Position numbers and translations under genes: made by a program. Below, piece by piece: positions 25,970 through 36,502 of a stretch of DNA of 64,000 nt; position 1 is the first letter of the stretch; each line of letters starts with the position of its first letter. This DNA is from DASUPK01 sp963763955. GTDB lineage: Bacteria; Actinomycetota; Thermoleophilia; Solirubrobacterales; 70-9. Under the pieces are notes generated by a model. That model was given only the letters and a program-made list of their open reading frames with translations. It had not been told where the DNA came from and did no database searches. The DNA lies in NCBI GenBank assembly GCA_963763955.1, contig CAVXQP010000017.1:62001-126000 (forward strand), read 5' to 3'.

Positions 25970-26326
25970 ATGGAGAGCGTTCTGGCGGAATGGGCCGAGC
26001 CCGACTTCGTCACGGTGATGCACAGCGAGTCCGCCGTGCAGGAATACCAGGGAATCGCGGGCTTTCGCGAAGCCCTCACCGACTGGATGACGCCTTATGA
26101 GCGCTTCCGCCTCGCCATTGACGAGGTGATCGTCAAGGACGACAAGCTCGTCTTCCTGGTCCGACAGCTCGCCCGCACCAAACATCAGGGTGTGGAGATC
26201 GAGACACCGAGCGGCGCCGTCTGGTCGAGCAGGGGCGGCCGGCTCAATCAGGCTGTCTTCTACCTCGACCAGCACAGCGCGCTGAAGGCGGCCGGGATCG
26301 ATCCCGACCGCCGATCAGGCGGCTGA
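25970..26326 (+). CDS. SnoaL-like (NTF2 fold) protein, N-terminus short
   Basis: The 118-residue product matches most of a SnoaL-like domain: FVTVMHSESAVQEYQGIAGF, then FREALTDWMTPYERFRLAID, VKDDKLVFLVRQLARTK and NQAVFYLDQHSALKAAGI. The usual N-terminal MSEENVxxLR helix is missing, so it may be truncated or start upstream. This family is expanded in these bacteria, and several broken copies occur at 58-64 kb. No palindromic promoter like theirs is visible here. Confidence 0.6.
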   Translation: MESVLAEWAEPDFVTVMHSESAVQEYQGIAGFREALTDWMTPYERFRLAIDEVIVKDDKLVFLVRQLARTKHQGVEIETPSGAVWSSRGGRLNQAVFYLDQHSALKAAGIDPDRRSGG

Positions 26327-26839
26327 CTACTCCTCGGCGAGGATCTCGTACAGCTTGCGGCGGGCGTCCTTCAGGATTCCCGCAGCCTTGGTGAGCTGTT
26401 CGTCGTCGTCGGCGCGAGCGAGCTGCTTCGCGGCTCCGATCAGGCGGAAGAGCTCCTTGCGGGCCTCGAAGCGCGGCGAGTCCTCGTCGCCCTCCTCCCA
26501 GGGCCTCTGGCCCTCGGTCCGCTCGGGTACGGCCTTCTGGCCGTCCTCGGTGAGCGAGTACACCTTGCGGCCCTCGACCTCCTCGGCCGTGACCAGGCCC
26601 TCGTCCTCCAGTAGCTGGAGCGTCGGGTAGATCGAGCCGGCGCTCGGGCGCCAGCGGCCGCCGGTGCGCTCCTCGAGCTCGGTGATCATCTCGTAGCCGT
26701 GCATGGGTCGGTCGTCGAGCAGCGCCAGGATGGCGCTGCGGACGTCGCCGCGACGGACGCGATGGCGTCCCCGGCCGTATCCGCGGCCGCCCCTCATCTC
26801 ATGCCGCCCATATCCGTGGCGGCTTCTCTGTCTGTGCAT
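26327..26839 (-). CDS. PadR-family transcriptional regulator
   Basis: After an Arg/Gly/His-rich N-terminal arm of about 30 residues comes the PadR winged helix: ILALLDDRPMHGYEMITELE, then RWRPSAGSIYPTLQLLEDEG and GRKVYSLTEDG. The C-terminal part is helical and probably dimerises. PadR proteins usually repress a nearby transporter or detoxification gene. A perfect 12-bp palindrome sits 35 bases before its start. The basic arm could add non-specific DNA contact. Confidence 0.85.
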   Translation of the reverse strand: MHRQRSRHGYGRHEMRGGRGYGRGRHRVRRGDVRSAILALLDDRPMHGYEMITELEERTGGRWRPSAGSIYPTLQLLEDEGLVTAEEVEGRKVYSLTEDGQKAVPERTEGQRPWEEGDEDSPRFEARKELFRLIGAAKQLARADDDEQLTKAAGILKDARRKLYEILAEE

Positions 26840-26873
26840 CTGCCTTGTTCCTTTCGATCAATCATGAACTAAC

Positions 26874-26885
26874 ACGATATATCGT
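26874..26885. promoter_or_regulatory. Perfect palindrome ACGATATATCGT, probable PadR operator
   Basis: This AT-rich 12-bp palindrome stands out in very GC-rich DNA. It lies 35 bases upstream of the padR-like start, a position expected for an autoregulatory site. Confidence 0.6.
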
Positions 26886-26912
26886 AACAGGTCGGCACAA
26901 CGGGTGGCCGGA

Positions 26913-26936
26913 CGGCTTCGCCATCAGATCGCGGCC
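26913..26936. repeat. 24-bp direct repeat, copy 2
   Basis: This copy is identical to 17295-17318. It lies between the PadR-type gene and the GNAT gene. Confidence 0.6.
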
Positions 26937-27037
26937 ACCGGCGGCGGCCCCACCCTCCACTAAACGGGTCGCGCTACCGCGCGCCCTCGCACCTCGGGCT
27001 TCGCCCTTCGCTCCAAAGTGGAGCCGCCTGGTGGCCG

Positions 27038-27484
27038 CTAGAGCTCCCAGGCGTAGGTGACCGAGCGCCGGCTGGGGGCCTCGCGCTCGTAGAAGCGGTG
27101 GGCGTCCCGGCGGGTCTCGGCGCTGTCGAGCTCGAGGTGTGTGGCTCCGCGCTGACGGGCCCAGTCCTTGGCGTGATCCAACAGCTCCTTCCCCACCCCG
27201 TGCGAGCGGTGCTCCGGGCTGACCGCCAGGTCCTCGACCCAGCAGCGTGGCCCGAAACGGACGGAGTTCAGTTCTAGGTACGCGGTGCAGAGGCCGAGGA
27301 GCTCCCCGCGACGCTCCGCCACCAGGACAGCGGCCGACTGATCCTCGATTGCGTCCGCGATCGCGGCGCGCGCCCGCTCGGGGTCCCAGCCCGCCGGCAC
27401 CGACCCGGGCGGGGCGAAGAGCCATTCGTACATGCCGAGCACCCTCTCCACCTCGTCCGGCACAGCCTCTCGGACCTTCGCCAC
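27038..27484 (-). CDS. GNAT-family N-acetyltransferase
   Basis: The 148-residue protein has the acetyl-CoA binding core VEDLAVSPEHRSHGVGKELL (Q/RxxGxG/A variant) and a final RRDAHRFYEREAPSRRSVTYAWEL. GTG 27484 is chosen as start: an ATG at 27553 would run into the divergent malyl-CoA lyase gene. Substrate unknown. Confidence 0.75.
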   Translation of the reverse strand: MAKVREAVPDEVERVLGMYEWLFAPPGSVPAGWDPERARAAIADAIEDQSAAVLVAERRGELLGLCTAYLELNSVRFGPRCWVEDLAVSPEHRSHGVGKELLDHAKDWARQRGATHLELDSAETRRDAHRFYEREAPSRRSVTYAWEL

Positions 27485-27540
27485 GCCGATCAGGCTATCC
27501 GTGCGACCCCCGGGGCGTGCCCCCAGATAGCGTTCCGCCC

Positions 27541-28596
27541 ATGAGAAACCCAAGAGACTTCTTCCACCCCCTTGCGATCGACGCTCCGGAACCGCCGCGC
27601 GAGATCCCCTTCAAGCCCTCGCGGATGATCCACTTCTTCGACGCGTCGAACGAGAAGATGCGCGCCAAGGTGCCGGAGATGGCCAAGCAGGCCGACATCC
27701 TGCTCGGCAACCTCGAGGACGCGATCTCGGTCGACAAGAAGGTTCCCGCGCGTGACGGCCTGATCGAGGTCGGCAAGGAGGTCGACTTCGGCGACACCCA
27801 GCTCTGGACCCGGGTCAACGCCCTGGAGAGCCCCTGGGCGCTCGACGACCTCACCCAGCTCGTCACCGAGATCGGCGAGGTGCTCGAGGTGATCATGGTC
27901 CCCAAGGTCGAGGGGCCCTGGGACATCCACTACGTGGACCGCCTCCTGGCTCAGCTCGAGGCCAAGGCGAAGCTCGAGAAACCGCTGCTGATCCACGCGA
28001 TCCTCGAGACTTCGCTCGGCGTGGTCAACCTGGAGGAGATCGCGACCGCCAGCCCGCGGATGCAGGGGATGAGCTTCGGCCCCGCCGACCTCGCCGCGTC
28101 ACGACGAATGAAGACGACGCGGGTCGGCGGCGGCCATCCGGGCTACCGGGTGATCGAGGACCCCGACCCCGATGACCCCGAAGCCCCCCGGGCCACAGCC
28201 CAGCAGGACCCGTGGCACTACTCGATCGCGCGCATGGTCGACGCCTGCACCTCCGCGGGGATCCTGCCCTTCTACGGGCCCTACGGCGACATCAAGGACG
28301 TCCTCGGCTGCGAGACGCAGTTCCGCGCCGCCTTCCTGCTGGGTTGCGTTGGAGCCTGGTCCCTGCACCCCGTCCAGATCGACATCGCCAAGAAGGTCTT
28401 CTCTCCCCCGGCGGACGAGGTGCTCTTCGCCAAGAAGGTCCTCGAGGCGATCCCCGACGGCGCCGGCGTCCACATGATCGACGGCAAGATGCAGGACGAC
28501 GCCACTTGGAAGCAATGCAAGGTGATGGTGAGCCTCGCCGAGATGCTCGCCAAGAAGGACCCGGAGCTCGCCGAGGCCTACGAGATCAAGGTGTGA
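27541..28596 (+). CDS. mcl: CitE-like L-malyl-CoA/beta-methylmalyl-CoA lyase
   Basis: The 351-residue protein matches the Mcl group of the HpcH/CitE family: DILLGNLEDAISVDKKVPAR, TRVNALESPWALDDL, VPKVEGPWDI, HAILETSLGVVNLEEIA and MSFGPADLAASR. Family knowledge: the enzyme cleaves (3S)-malyl-CoA to acetyl-CoA and glyoxylate, and beta-methylmalyl-CoA to propionyl-CoA and glyoxylate, with Mg2+. It is the last step of the ethylmalonyl-CoA pathway. A thioesterase gene overlaps its stop by four bases, perhaps hydrolysing malyl-CoA. Confidence 0.88.
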   Translation: MRNPRDFFHPLAIDAPEPPREIPFKPSRMIHFFDASNEKMRAKVPEMAKQADILLGNLEDAISVDKKVPARDGLIEVGKEVDFGDTQLWTRVNALESPWALDDLTQLVTEIGEVLEVIMVPKVEGPWDIHYVDRLLAQLEAKAKLEKPLLIHAILETSLGVVNLEEIATASPRMQGMSFGPADLAASRRMKTTRVGGGHPGYRVIEDPDPDDPEAPRATAQQDPWHYSIARMVDACTSAGILPFYGPYGDIKDVLGCETQFRAAFLLGCVGAWSLHPVQIDIAKKVFSPPADEVLFAKKVLEAIPDGAGVHMIDGKMQDDATWKQCKVMVSLAEMLAKKDPELAEAYEIKV

Positions 28597-29000
28597 GCGA
28601 GCCCTTCCGGCACCGTCTCCGCGTCCGCTACAACGAGTGCGACCCGCAGGGCGTCGTCTTCAACGCGAACTACCTGACCTACTTCGACCTCACGATGGGC
28701 GAGCTCTGGCGAGAGCTTGGCGGGTATCAGGCGATGGTCGATGCGGGCGTGGACATGGTGGTCGCCGAAGCGACGATTCGCTACCTCGCGCCGCTTCGCT
28801 TCGACGACGAGCTCGAGCTCGTCGCCAGGATCAGGCGGCTCGGCGATACCTCGATGACGACGGAGCTGGTGATCGAGGACGGCGGCGAGCCCGCCGCCGA
28901 GGGGGAACTCAGGCACGTCTTCATCGAGACCGGCACCGGTAGGACTGCGCCGATCCCGGACCCGATCCGGGCCGGTCTCGCCCGCTACGCGACGCGGTAG
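28593..29000 (+). CDS. Acyl-CoA thioesterase, 4HBT (YbgC-like) hotdog fold
   Basis: The 135-residue protein starts at GTG 28593, overlapping the mcl stop (GTGTGA). It carries the 4HBT active-site pattern VRYNECDPQGVVFNANYLTYFD with the catalytic Asp after C. Family members hydrolyse acyl-CoA thioesters in the cytoplasm. Because it is translationally coupled to mcl, a malyl-CoA thioesterase role is attractive but unproven. Confidence 0.82.
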   Translation: MSEPFRHRLRVRYNECDPQGVVFNANYLTYFDLTMGELWRELGGYQAMVDAGVDMVVAEATIRYLAPLRFDDELELVARIRRLGDTSMTTELVIEDGGEPAAEGELRHVFIETGTGRTAPIPDPIRAGLARYATR

Positions 29001-29006
29001 CGCCGC

Positions 29007-30371
29007 TCAGTCGAGAGCGGGGGCCTCGGGCAGATGCTCGAGCGCCGAAGCGAGCTCCTCCTCCGGCATCTCCAGGTCCTCGAGCTCACCCGCGAAGTAG
29101 GCGGCATAGGCAGACATGTCGAAGTGGCCATGCCCCGAGAGGTTGAAGAGGATCACCCTCTCCTCCCCGGCCTGCTTGGCCTCCTCGGCCTCCTCGAAGA
29201 CGGCGCGGATCGCGTGGGCCGGCTCGGGTCCGGGGATGATCCCCTCGCAGCGGGCGAAGCGAACGGCCGCCTCGAATGCCGCCGTCTGGGCGATCGCCCG
29301 GGCCTCGACCAGGCCCTCCTTGACGAGTGCGGAGAGGCCGGGAGCGTCGCCGTGATAGCGGAGACCGCCGGCGTGCACGGGCGGCGGAACGAAGTCGTGG
29401 CCGAGCGTGTACATCGGCATCAGCGGCGTCATCCCCACGGTGTCCCCGAAGTCGTACGCGTACCGGCCCCGGGTCAGGGTCGGGCAGGCGGCCGGCTCGG
29501 CGCCGACGAACCTCGTCTCGGTGCCCTCGCGGAGGCGCTGACGCAGGAAGGGGTAGGCGATGCCGGCGAAGTTCGATCCACCTCCGACGCAGCCGATGAT
29601 GACGTCCGGAGCCTCCCCCGCCATCTCCATCTGCTCGATGCACTCCTGGCCGATCACCGTCTGATGCAGGCAGACGTGGTTGAGCACCGAGCCGAGGGAG
29701 TAGTTGGTGTCCTCGGCTCCGGCAGCGACCTCAACGGCCTCAGAGATCGCGATCCCGAGGCTGCCCGACTCGTGGACCGCCTGGGAGCGGCCGGCTTCCG
29801 TCAAATCGGAGGGGCTGCGGTGGACGGTCGCCCCCCAGGTCTCGATCATCGCCTTGCGGTAGGGCTTCTGGTCGTAGGAGATGCCCACCATGAAGACCTC
29901 GCACTCGAGGCCGAAGAGCTGGCAGGCGAGGGCCAGGGCCGAGCCCCACTGTCCCGCCCCGGTCTCCGTCGCGAGCTTTCTGACCCCGGCCTCCCGGTTG
30001 TAGAAGGCCTGTGCAACGGCCGTGTTCGGCTTGTGGGAGCCGGCCGGCGAGACCCCCTCGTACTTGTAGTAGATATGCGCCGGCGTATCGAGCTCTTCCT
30101 CCAGGCGGCGCGCGCGCAGCAGCGGCGTTGGTCGCCAGAGCCGGTAGATGTCGCGGACCTCATCCGGGATTTCGATGTCCGGGTCGGTCGACACCTCCTG
30201 GACGATCAGTCCCACGGGGAAGATCGGCGAGAGGTCGTCGGGCCCGAGCGGGTCGCCGGTGGCTGGGCTGAGAGGCGGTGGCGGCGGATCGCCGGGCAGG
30301 TCGGCGAGCAGGTTCACCCAGCTGGTCGGAATCTGATCCTCGGAGAGCTGGAACTTCACCTGATCGCCCAT
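29007..30371 (-). CDS. trpB: TrpB2-type tryptophan synthase beta chain
   Basis: The 454-residue PLP enzyme carries the TrpB2 N-terminal extension (WVNLLADLPGDPPPPPLSPA) and GRPTPLxRAxxLE-like segments. The PLP lysine lies in YEGVSPAGSHKPNTAVAQAF, and a glycine-rich GCVGGGSNFAG phosphate loop is present. TrpB2 proteins make tryptophan from indole and serine and usually lack a TrpA partner; none is adjacent here. Likely substrate indole, but other amino acids are possible. Confidence 0.85.
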   Translation of the reverse strand: MGDQVKFQLSEDQIPTSWVNLLADLPGDPPPPPLSPATGDPLGPDDLSPIFPVGLIVQEVSTDPDIEIPDEVRDIYRLWRPTPLLRARRLEEELDTPAHIYYKYEGVSPAGSHKPNTAVAQAFYNREAGVRKLATETGAGQWGSALALACQLFGLECEVFMVGISYDQKPYRKAMIETWGATVHRSPSDLTEAGRSQAVHESGSLGIAISEAVEVAAGAEDTNYSLGSVLNHVCLHQTVIGQECIEQMEMAGEAPDVIIGCVGGGSNFAGIAYPFLRQRLREGTETRFVGAEPAACPTLTRGRYAYDFGDTVGMTPLMPMYTLGHDFVPPPVHAGGLRYHGDAPGLSALVKEGLVEARAIAQTAAFEAAVRFARCEGIIPGPEPAHAIRAVFEEAEEAKQAGEERVILFNLSGHGHFDMSAYAAYFAGELEDLEMPEEELASALEHLPEAPALD

Positions 30372-30408
30372 GGCCGGGCGATTCTATGTGTCTTTGTAAG
30401 CGGCTCGG

Positions 30409-32229
<1,821 letters not shown>

Positions 32230-32356
32230 CTCCTTGATCGATGGATTTGTTCCCCCGTCCCTGGCGGGCGCGAGATGCTCTCACACCGGCCCGTCGAATC
32301 GTTTTATAGGGGGTTTGTTCGAGCCAGCGGGTCCATATCCGGTCCTCGGGGGAAGC

Positions 32357-33103
32357 CTAACCCGGACGCGGCACCACCATGACCGGGCAGGACGCGCCCC
32401 TGATCACACGGGCGGAGACGCTGCCGATCAGCAGTCGCATCACTGGGCCGAAGCCGCGCGAACCGAGCACCAGGAGTTCGATCCCAACCTCGGCAGCCTC
32501 GAGCAGCTTCTGAACCGGGTCCCCCCTCTCCAGCATCGGCAGGGCGCGCAACTCTGGGGGCAGCCGGGACACGGCGTCGTACAGACGGCTCTGAAAATCC
32601 GGTCCCACGTCGGCTCCCGCCTGGGCCGCAGCTGCTGCGGCCCTGGGCGGGATGGGGGCAAGCACGCCGATCACCTTCATCGACGCCCCGAACTTCGTGG
32701 CCAGCTTGGCCGCCTCATCGAGGGCGGCATGGGACTCCGCCATGCCGTCGTAGCCGACTCCGACGACGCGCAGGCGGTCCTGGGAGTGATCCCCGTGCGC
32801 GTAGCCCTTGGGGGCGATGACCAGGCGGCAACGGGCGCCGTGGAGGAGGTGCTCGGCGACGCTGCCCGGCGCCACCGAGCCGACGTGCGCATGGTGCATG
32901 GACCCGAGCGCGATGAGGTCGGCCTCACCCCTCTCCGCGAGCGCCTGGAAGGTGTCGGCGGGCGATCCCTTCTCGACGTGGACGACGTTGAGCTCCCCGC
33001 CGTCCCTCTCGACGACGCGCCTGGCCAGGACGAGGGCATCCTCGCCGCGCTCGTTCTCCTCGTATCCGGCGACGACCTTGGGGTACAGAGGCTGATCCGT
33101 CAT
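32357..33103 (-). CDS. Universal stress protein, tandem domains
   Basis: The 248-residue protein has two UspA-like units. The second ends in the nucleotide-binding pattern VLGSRGFGPVMRLLIGSVSARVIRGASCPVMVVP (GxxG-9-G[S/T]). The first is shorter but keeps LIALGSMHHAHVGSVAPGSV. Usp proteins bind ATP and respond to starvation or oxygen stress. It stands alone on the minus strand. Confidence 0.85.
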   Translation of the reverse strand: MTDQPLYPKVVAGYEENERGEDALVLARRVVERDGGELNVVHVEKGSPADTFQALAERGEADLIALGSMHHAHVGSVAPGSVAEHLLHGARCRLVIAPKGYAHGDHSQDRLRVVGVGYDGMAESHAALDEAAKLATKFGASMKVIGVLAPIPPRAAAAAAQAGADVGPDFQSRLYDAVSRLPPELRALPMLERGDPVQKLLEAAEVGIELLVLGSRGFGPVMRLLIGSVSARVIRGASCPVMVVPRPG

Positions 33104-33208
33104 CGCGTTTTTGAGGCTAGCCCCCGACCTTTGTCGATTCTCAGTGGCGGCATTCGTCGTCGTGGTGAAATGACGAACGAGTGGAGAAGCCGACTCAGGG
33201 GCTCGAGG

Positions 33209-33520
33209 CTAGGCCGGGACCTTGGCGGCGCTCAACACCGCGTCGAGCAGTCCCGGGAAGCGTGCGTCCAGGTCATCGCGGCGGAGCCAGGTCATCTTGG
33301 TGGTCCCCTGACGCTCCTGGCGAATCACGCCGGCCTCACGCAGGGTCCGGAAGTGATGGGTCAGCGTCGACTTGCTGATCTCGAGGCCGAAGCCGCCGCA
33401 GGGCCGCCCCTCGGTGGACTCGTCGAGGCGTCGGACGATCTCCAGCCGGTGCGGGTCGCTGAGCGCATGCATCACGCCCGCGAGCTCGATCTCGTTCCTC
33501 TCTGGGTGATGAATCTCCAT
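33209..33520 (-). CDS. ArsR-family repressor
   Basis: Starting at ATG 33520 (MEIHHPERNEIELAGVMHAL), the 103-residue protein is a winged helix: HALSDPHRLEIVRRLDEST, then GLEISKSTLTHHFRTLREAG and RQERQGTTKMTWLRRDDLDA. Two cysteine-type metal sites typical of true ArsR are not present; one CGGFG is seen. Two palindromes lie in its leader and in that of the divergent pump operon, so it probably represses both. Its inducer is unknown. Confidence 0.82.
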   Translation of the reverse strand: MEIHHPERNEIELAGVMHALSDPHRLEIVRRLDESTEGRPCGGFGLEISKSTLTHHFRTLREAGVIRQERQGTTKMTWLRRDDLDARFPGLLDAVLSAAKVPA

Positions 33521-33538
33521 ACCGGTGAGCATAGCTTG

Positions 33539-33579
33539 TTCGACAACCATCGAACCTTCTGGTACGATGTTCATCGTAC
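33539..33579. promoter_or_regulatory. Twin palindromes between ArsR gene and pump operon
   Basis: GTTCGA-CAACCA-TCGAAC (33538-33555) and GTACGAT-GTTC-ATCGTAC (33562-33579) lie between the divergent repressor and 45-residue leader gene. They share the half-sequence TTCGA/ATCGA. They are strong candidates for the repressor binding sites. Confidence 0.65.
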
Positions 33580-33604
33580 TATCAAACCGGCAGGAGGACA
33601 GGGC

Positions 33605-33742
33605 ATGCCCGCCACCCAAGACATCGAGAGAACGAGCGTCGCCCCCGAGCAGGACCATCCGAGCGACGTGCGCCATCCCAGTCCCTCCCGGCGCGCGGCC
33701 GCGATCGAGGCGGCGTACATTCTGGAGGCCGTTCGCAAGTGA
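33605..33742 (+). CDS. 45-residue leader protein upstream of MFS pump
   Basis: A good Shine-Dalgarno (CAGGAGGACAGGGC) precedes this ATG. The product MPATQDIERTSVAPEQDHPS continues to RRAAAIEAAYILEAVRK, with no membrane segment. Its TGA overlaps the GTG of the transporter gene, so translation is coupled. It could be a regulatory leader or a small partner; no family is recognised. Confidence 0.55.
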   Translation: MPATQDIERTSVAPEQDHPSDVRHPSPSRRAAAIEAAYILEAVRK

Positions 33743-35220
33743 ACCCCGTCACCGCAGCGAGGGGAATGGTGAGGCGCAACTCCAATGCCCTGCTGCTGGT
33801 CGTCTGTCTCGGCCAGTTCATGGTGGTCCTCGACGTCTCGATCGTGAACGTCGCGCTGCCGTCGATCAAGGACGCGCTCGGCTTCTCGACCAACGGCCTG
33901 CAGTGGGTCCTGAACGGCTACACCCTGACCTTCGCGGGCTTCCTTTTGCTCGGCGGGCGCGCGGCCGACCTCTTCGGCCGCAGGCGCATGTTCTACGCCG
34001 GCACCCTCCTCTTCTCCGGTGCCTCGCTGATCTGTGCGATCGCCCCCACCGCCGGGACGCTGGTCGCCGCGCGAGCGCTCCAGGGCATCGGTGGGGCGAT
34101 CCTCTCGCCCGCCACCCTGGCGATCATCACCACGTCCTTCGATGAAGGCGCGCCGCGCAACCGCGCCCTCGGCGCCTGGGGCGCGGTCGGCGCGATCGGT
34201 GCGACCGCCGGAGTACTTCTCGGGGGGATCCTGACTGAGGCCTTCAGCTGGCCGGCAATCTTCCTGATCAACGTCCCGATCGGGCTCGGGATCGTGCTGT
34301 TCAGCAGCCGCCTGATCCCCGAGGGCCGCAGCGAATCCGAGAACCGGCACTTCGACCTCCCCGGCGCGATCCTGGTCACGCTCGGGATGACCGCGCTGAC
34401 CTACGGGATCGTCACCTCCGACAGGCTCGCCTGGGGCTCGCTCGGCGTGCTCGGCCCGGTCGCTGCCGGGGTGGCGCTGCTGCTGGCGTTCGGCCTCTAT
34501 GAGAACAACCTGGCCAGGCAGCCGGACCGGACTGCGCTGATGCCCCTGAGCGTCTTCAAGCTACGGAACCTCCGAGCCGCGAACCTCGTGATCTTCCTGC
34601 TCTACGGCGCGATCTTCGGCTTCTGGTTCTTCCAGTCCCTCTACATGCAGGGGACTCTCCACTACAGCGCGCTCAAGACTGGGCTGGCATTCGTCCCGAT
34701 GACCATCGCCGTCGGCACGGGCGCGACCCTGGCGCCGCGCCTCGCAAAGGTGATCGGAGCGCGGTGGGTGCTTGCTGCGGGGATGCTCTCGGCGACGGTC
34801 GGCGAATTCCTCCTGACGAGCGTGCATCCTGGCGGGAGCTACCTCGCAAACGTGTTCCCCGGCGGGGTGCTCGGCGCGCTCGGACTGGGCCTCGCACTGG
34901 TTCCGGCGACGATCGTGGCGGTGCAGGGCGTCCCCCGCGCCCTCAGCGGTCTGGCCTCGGGCGTGCTCAACACCTCGCGCTTCATCGGGGCGGCGCTCGG
35001 CCTCGCGGTGCTCAGCACCCTCGCCGCCAACCACACTTCATCCGAGATCAAATCGGGCACCTCGGCCGCCAAGGCCCTCACCGACGGCTTTCAGCTTCAG
35101 TTCGAGGTAGGCGCGCTCTTCTGCCTCGTCGGGGTGGTGGCGGCGGTCGTCCTGCTCCGCCCGCAGCGGGCGGAAGCGGCGGAGGTCGGCGCCACGATGG
35201 CCGAGGCCGAGCGGGCGTAA
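33739..35220 (+). CDS. MFS transporter, DHA2 (EmrB/QacA-like) drug exporter
   Basis: The 493-residue protein has about fourteen hydrophobic segments. Motif A-like GGRAADLFGRRRMFYAG is after the second, and LQGIGGAILSPATLAII (motif C region) is in the fifth. The DHA2 family expels organic compounds by proton antiport. It starts at GTG 33739, overlapping the leader gene, and lies under probable ArsR control. Substrate unknown. Confidence 0.88.
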   Translation: MNPVTAARGMVRRNSNALLLVVCLGQFMVVLDVSIVNVALPSIKDALGFSTNGLQWVLNGYTLTFAGFLLLGGRAADLFGRRRMFYAGTLLFSGASLICAIAPTAGTLVAARALQGIGGAILSPATLAIITTSFDEGAPRNRALGAWGAVGAIGATAGVLLGGILTEAFSWPAIFLINVPIGLGIVLFSSRLIPEGRSESENRHFDLPGAILVTLGMTALTYGIVTSDRLAWGSLGVLGPVAAGVALLLAFGLYENNLARQPDRTALMPLSVFKLRNLRAANLVIFLLYGAIFGFWFFQSLYMQGTLHYSALKTGLAFVPMTIAVGTGATLAPRLAKVIGARWVLAAGMLSATVGEFLLTSVHPGGSYLANVFPGGVLGALGLGLALVPATIVAVQGVPRALSGLASGVLNTSRFIGAALGLAVLSTLAANHTSSEIKSGTSAAKALTDGFQLQFEVGALFCLVGVVAAVVLLRPQRAEAAEVGATMAEAERA

Positions 35221-35284
35221 CCGGTCGGACCGCACTCCTCGCTCACAGCGGGGCGGCCTGGCTGCCGCTAGATTTCCCGCCCCG

Positions 35285-36502
35285 ATGCGCTTCTACGAGT
35301 TCGAGAGCCGCCGGATCGTCGAGCGGGCAGGCATTCCGGTCACCGAATACGGCTTCTGCAAGACCGCGACCGAGGCGCGCGAGGCCGCGGAGCGGATCGG
35401 TGGCCCGACGGTGATCAAGTCACAGGTCCTGACCGGGGGCCGGATGAAGGCGGGCGGCGTCAAGTTCGCCGACACCCCGGAGGAGGCTGAGACCCACGCC
35501 GCAGACATCCTCGAACTCGAGATCAACGGCCACATGCCCGTGGGCGTCCTGGTCGATCCCAAGGCCGAGGTCGAGCAGGAGTACTACGCCGCCGTGCTCT
35601 GGGACGGCCGTGCCAAGCGCCCGATGATGCTCTTCTCGGACATGGGCGGCATCGACATCGAGGAGGTCGCGGAGAAGCACCCCGACCACGTCGGCCGTGG
35701 CCTCCTCTCGAACCTTCACCCCGTCCCCGACTTCCGCGCCAAGGAGGTCGTCGCGGCCGCCGGCGGCCTCACCGGCCGCGAGCTCACCCGCGCCACGCCG
35801 ATCCTCGCCCGTCTCGCCCAGCTGCAGCGCGACTACGACATGACGCTCGCCGAGATCAACCCGCTCGCGCGGCTCTCCGACGGCTCCTTCGTCGCCCTCG
35901 ACGCGCACATGGAGATGGAGGATGAGGCGGTCGGGCGCCACCAGAAGACGCTCGAGGAGATCGGCGTCGAGCTGGAGGAGCCGCGAGAGCTCTACGAGCC
36001 CTCCGAATTCGAGCGCAACGTGAAGGCGATCGACGAGGCGGACCATCGCGGCGTGATTCAGGGCAAGGATCACGGCTTCACCGGCAACCTCGGCCTCGTG
36101 ATCGGCGCCGGGGGCGGCTCGCTCACCCTCACCGACGCAGTCCGCAGCCAGGGCGGCAAACCCGCCAACTACGCCGAAATCGGCGGCAACCCCTCCGTGG
36201 CGAAGGCGTGTGGTCTCGCCAAGGAGGTCCTGAAGAAGGACGGCGTCGAGAAGATCGCGGTGATGATGTCGATCGTCTCCAACACTCGTGTCGACATCGT
36301 CGCCCGCGGCGTGATCAAGGCCTGCCTCGAGCTCGGCAAGGACCCCGCCGAGACGATCACGGTGTTCCGCATCCCCGGCGCCTGGGAGGAGGAGGGCGCG
36401 AAGATCCTCGATAAGTACGGCGTCGGGTTCCGCGACCGCTCCACCTCGATGTGGGACGCAGCGGGAGAGGCGGTCGAAAAGGTCCAGGAGGCGGCCGCGT
36501 GA
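35285..36502 (+). CDS. sucC: Succinyl-CoA synthetase beta subunit
   Basis: The 405-residue ATP-grasp protein reads MRFYEFESRRIVERAGIPV and has VIKSQVLTGGRMKAGGVKFA (nucleotide lobe) and LAEINPLARL, and a C-terminal CoA-ligase-like domain. It makes succinyl-CoA and ADP/GDP interconvert with succinate and ATP/GTP. Length is close to bacterial SucC. sucD overlaps by four bases (GTGA). Confidence 0.92.
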   Translation: MRFYEFESRRIVERAGIPVTEYGFCKTATEAREAAERIGGPTVIKSQVLTGGRMKAGGVKFADTPEEAETHAADILELEINGHMPVGVLVDPKAEVEQEYYAAVLWDGRAKRPMMLFSDMGGIDIEEVAEKHPDHVGRGLLSNLHPVPDFRAKEVVAAAGGLTGRELTRATPILARLAQLQRDYDMTLAEINPLARLSDGSFVALDAHMEMEDEAVGRHQKTLEEIGVELEEPRELYEPSEFERNVKAIDEADHRGVIQGKDHGFTGNLGLVIGAGGGSLTLTDAVRSQGGKPANYAEIGGNPSVAKACGLAKEVLKKDGVEKIAVMMSIVSNTRVDIVARGVIKACLELGKDPAETITVFRIPGAWEEEGAKILDKYGVGFRDRSTSMWDAAGEAVEKVQEAAA

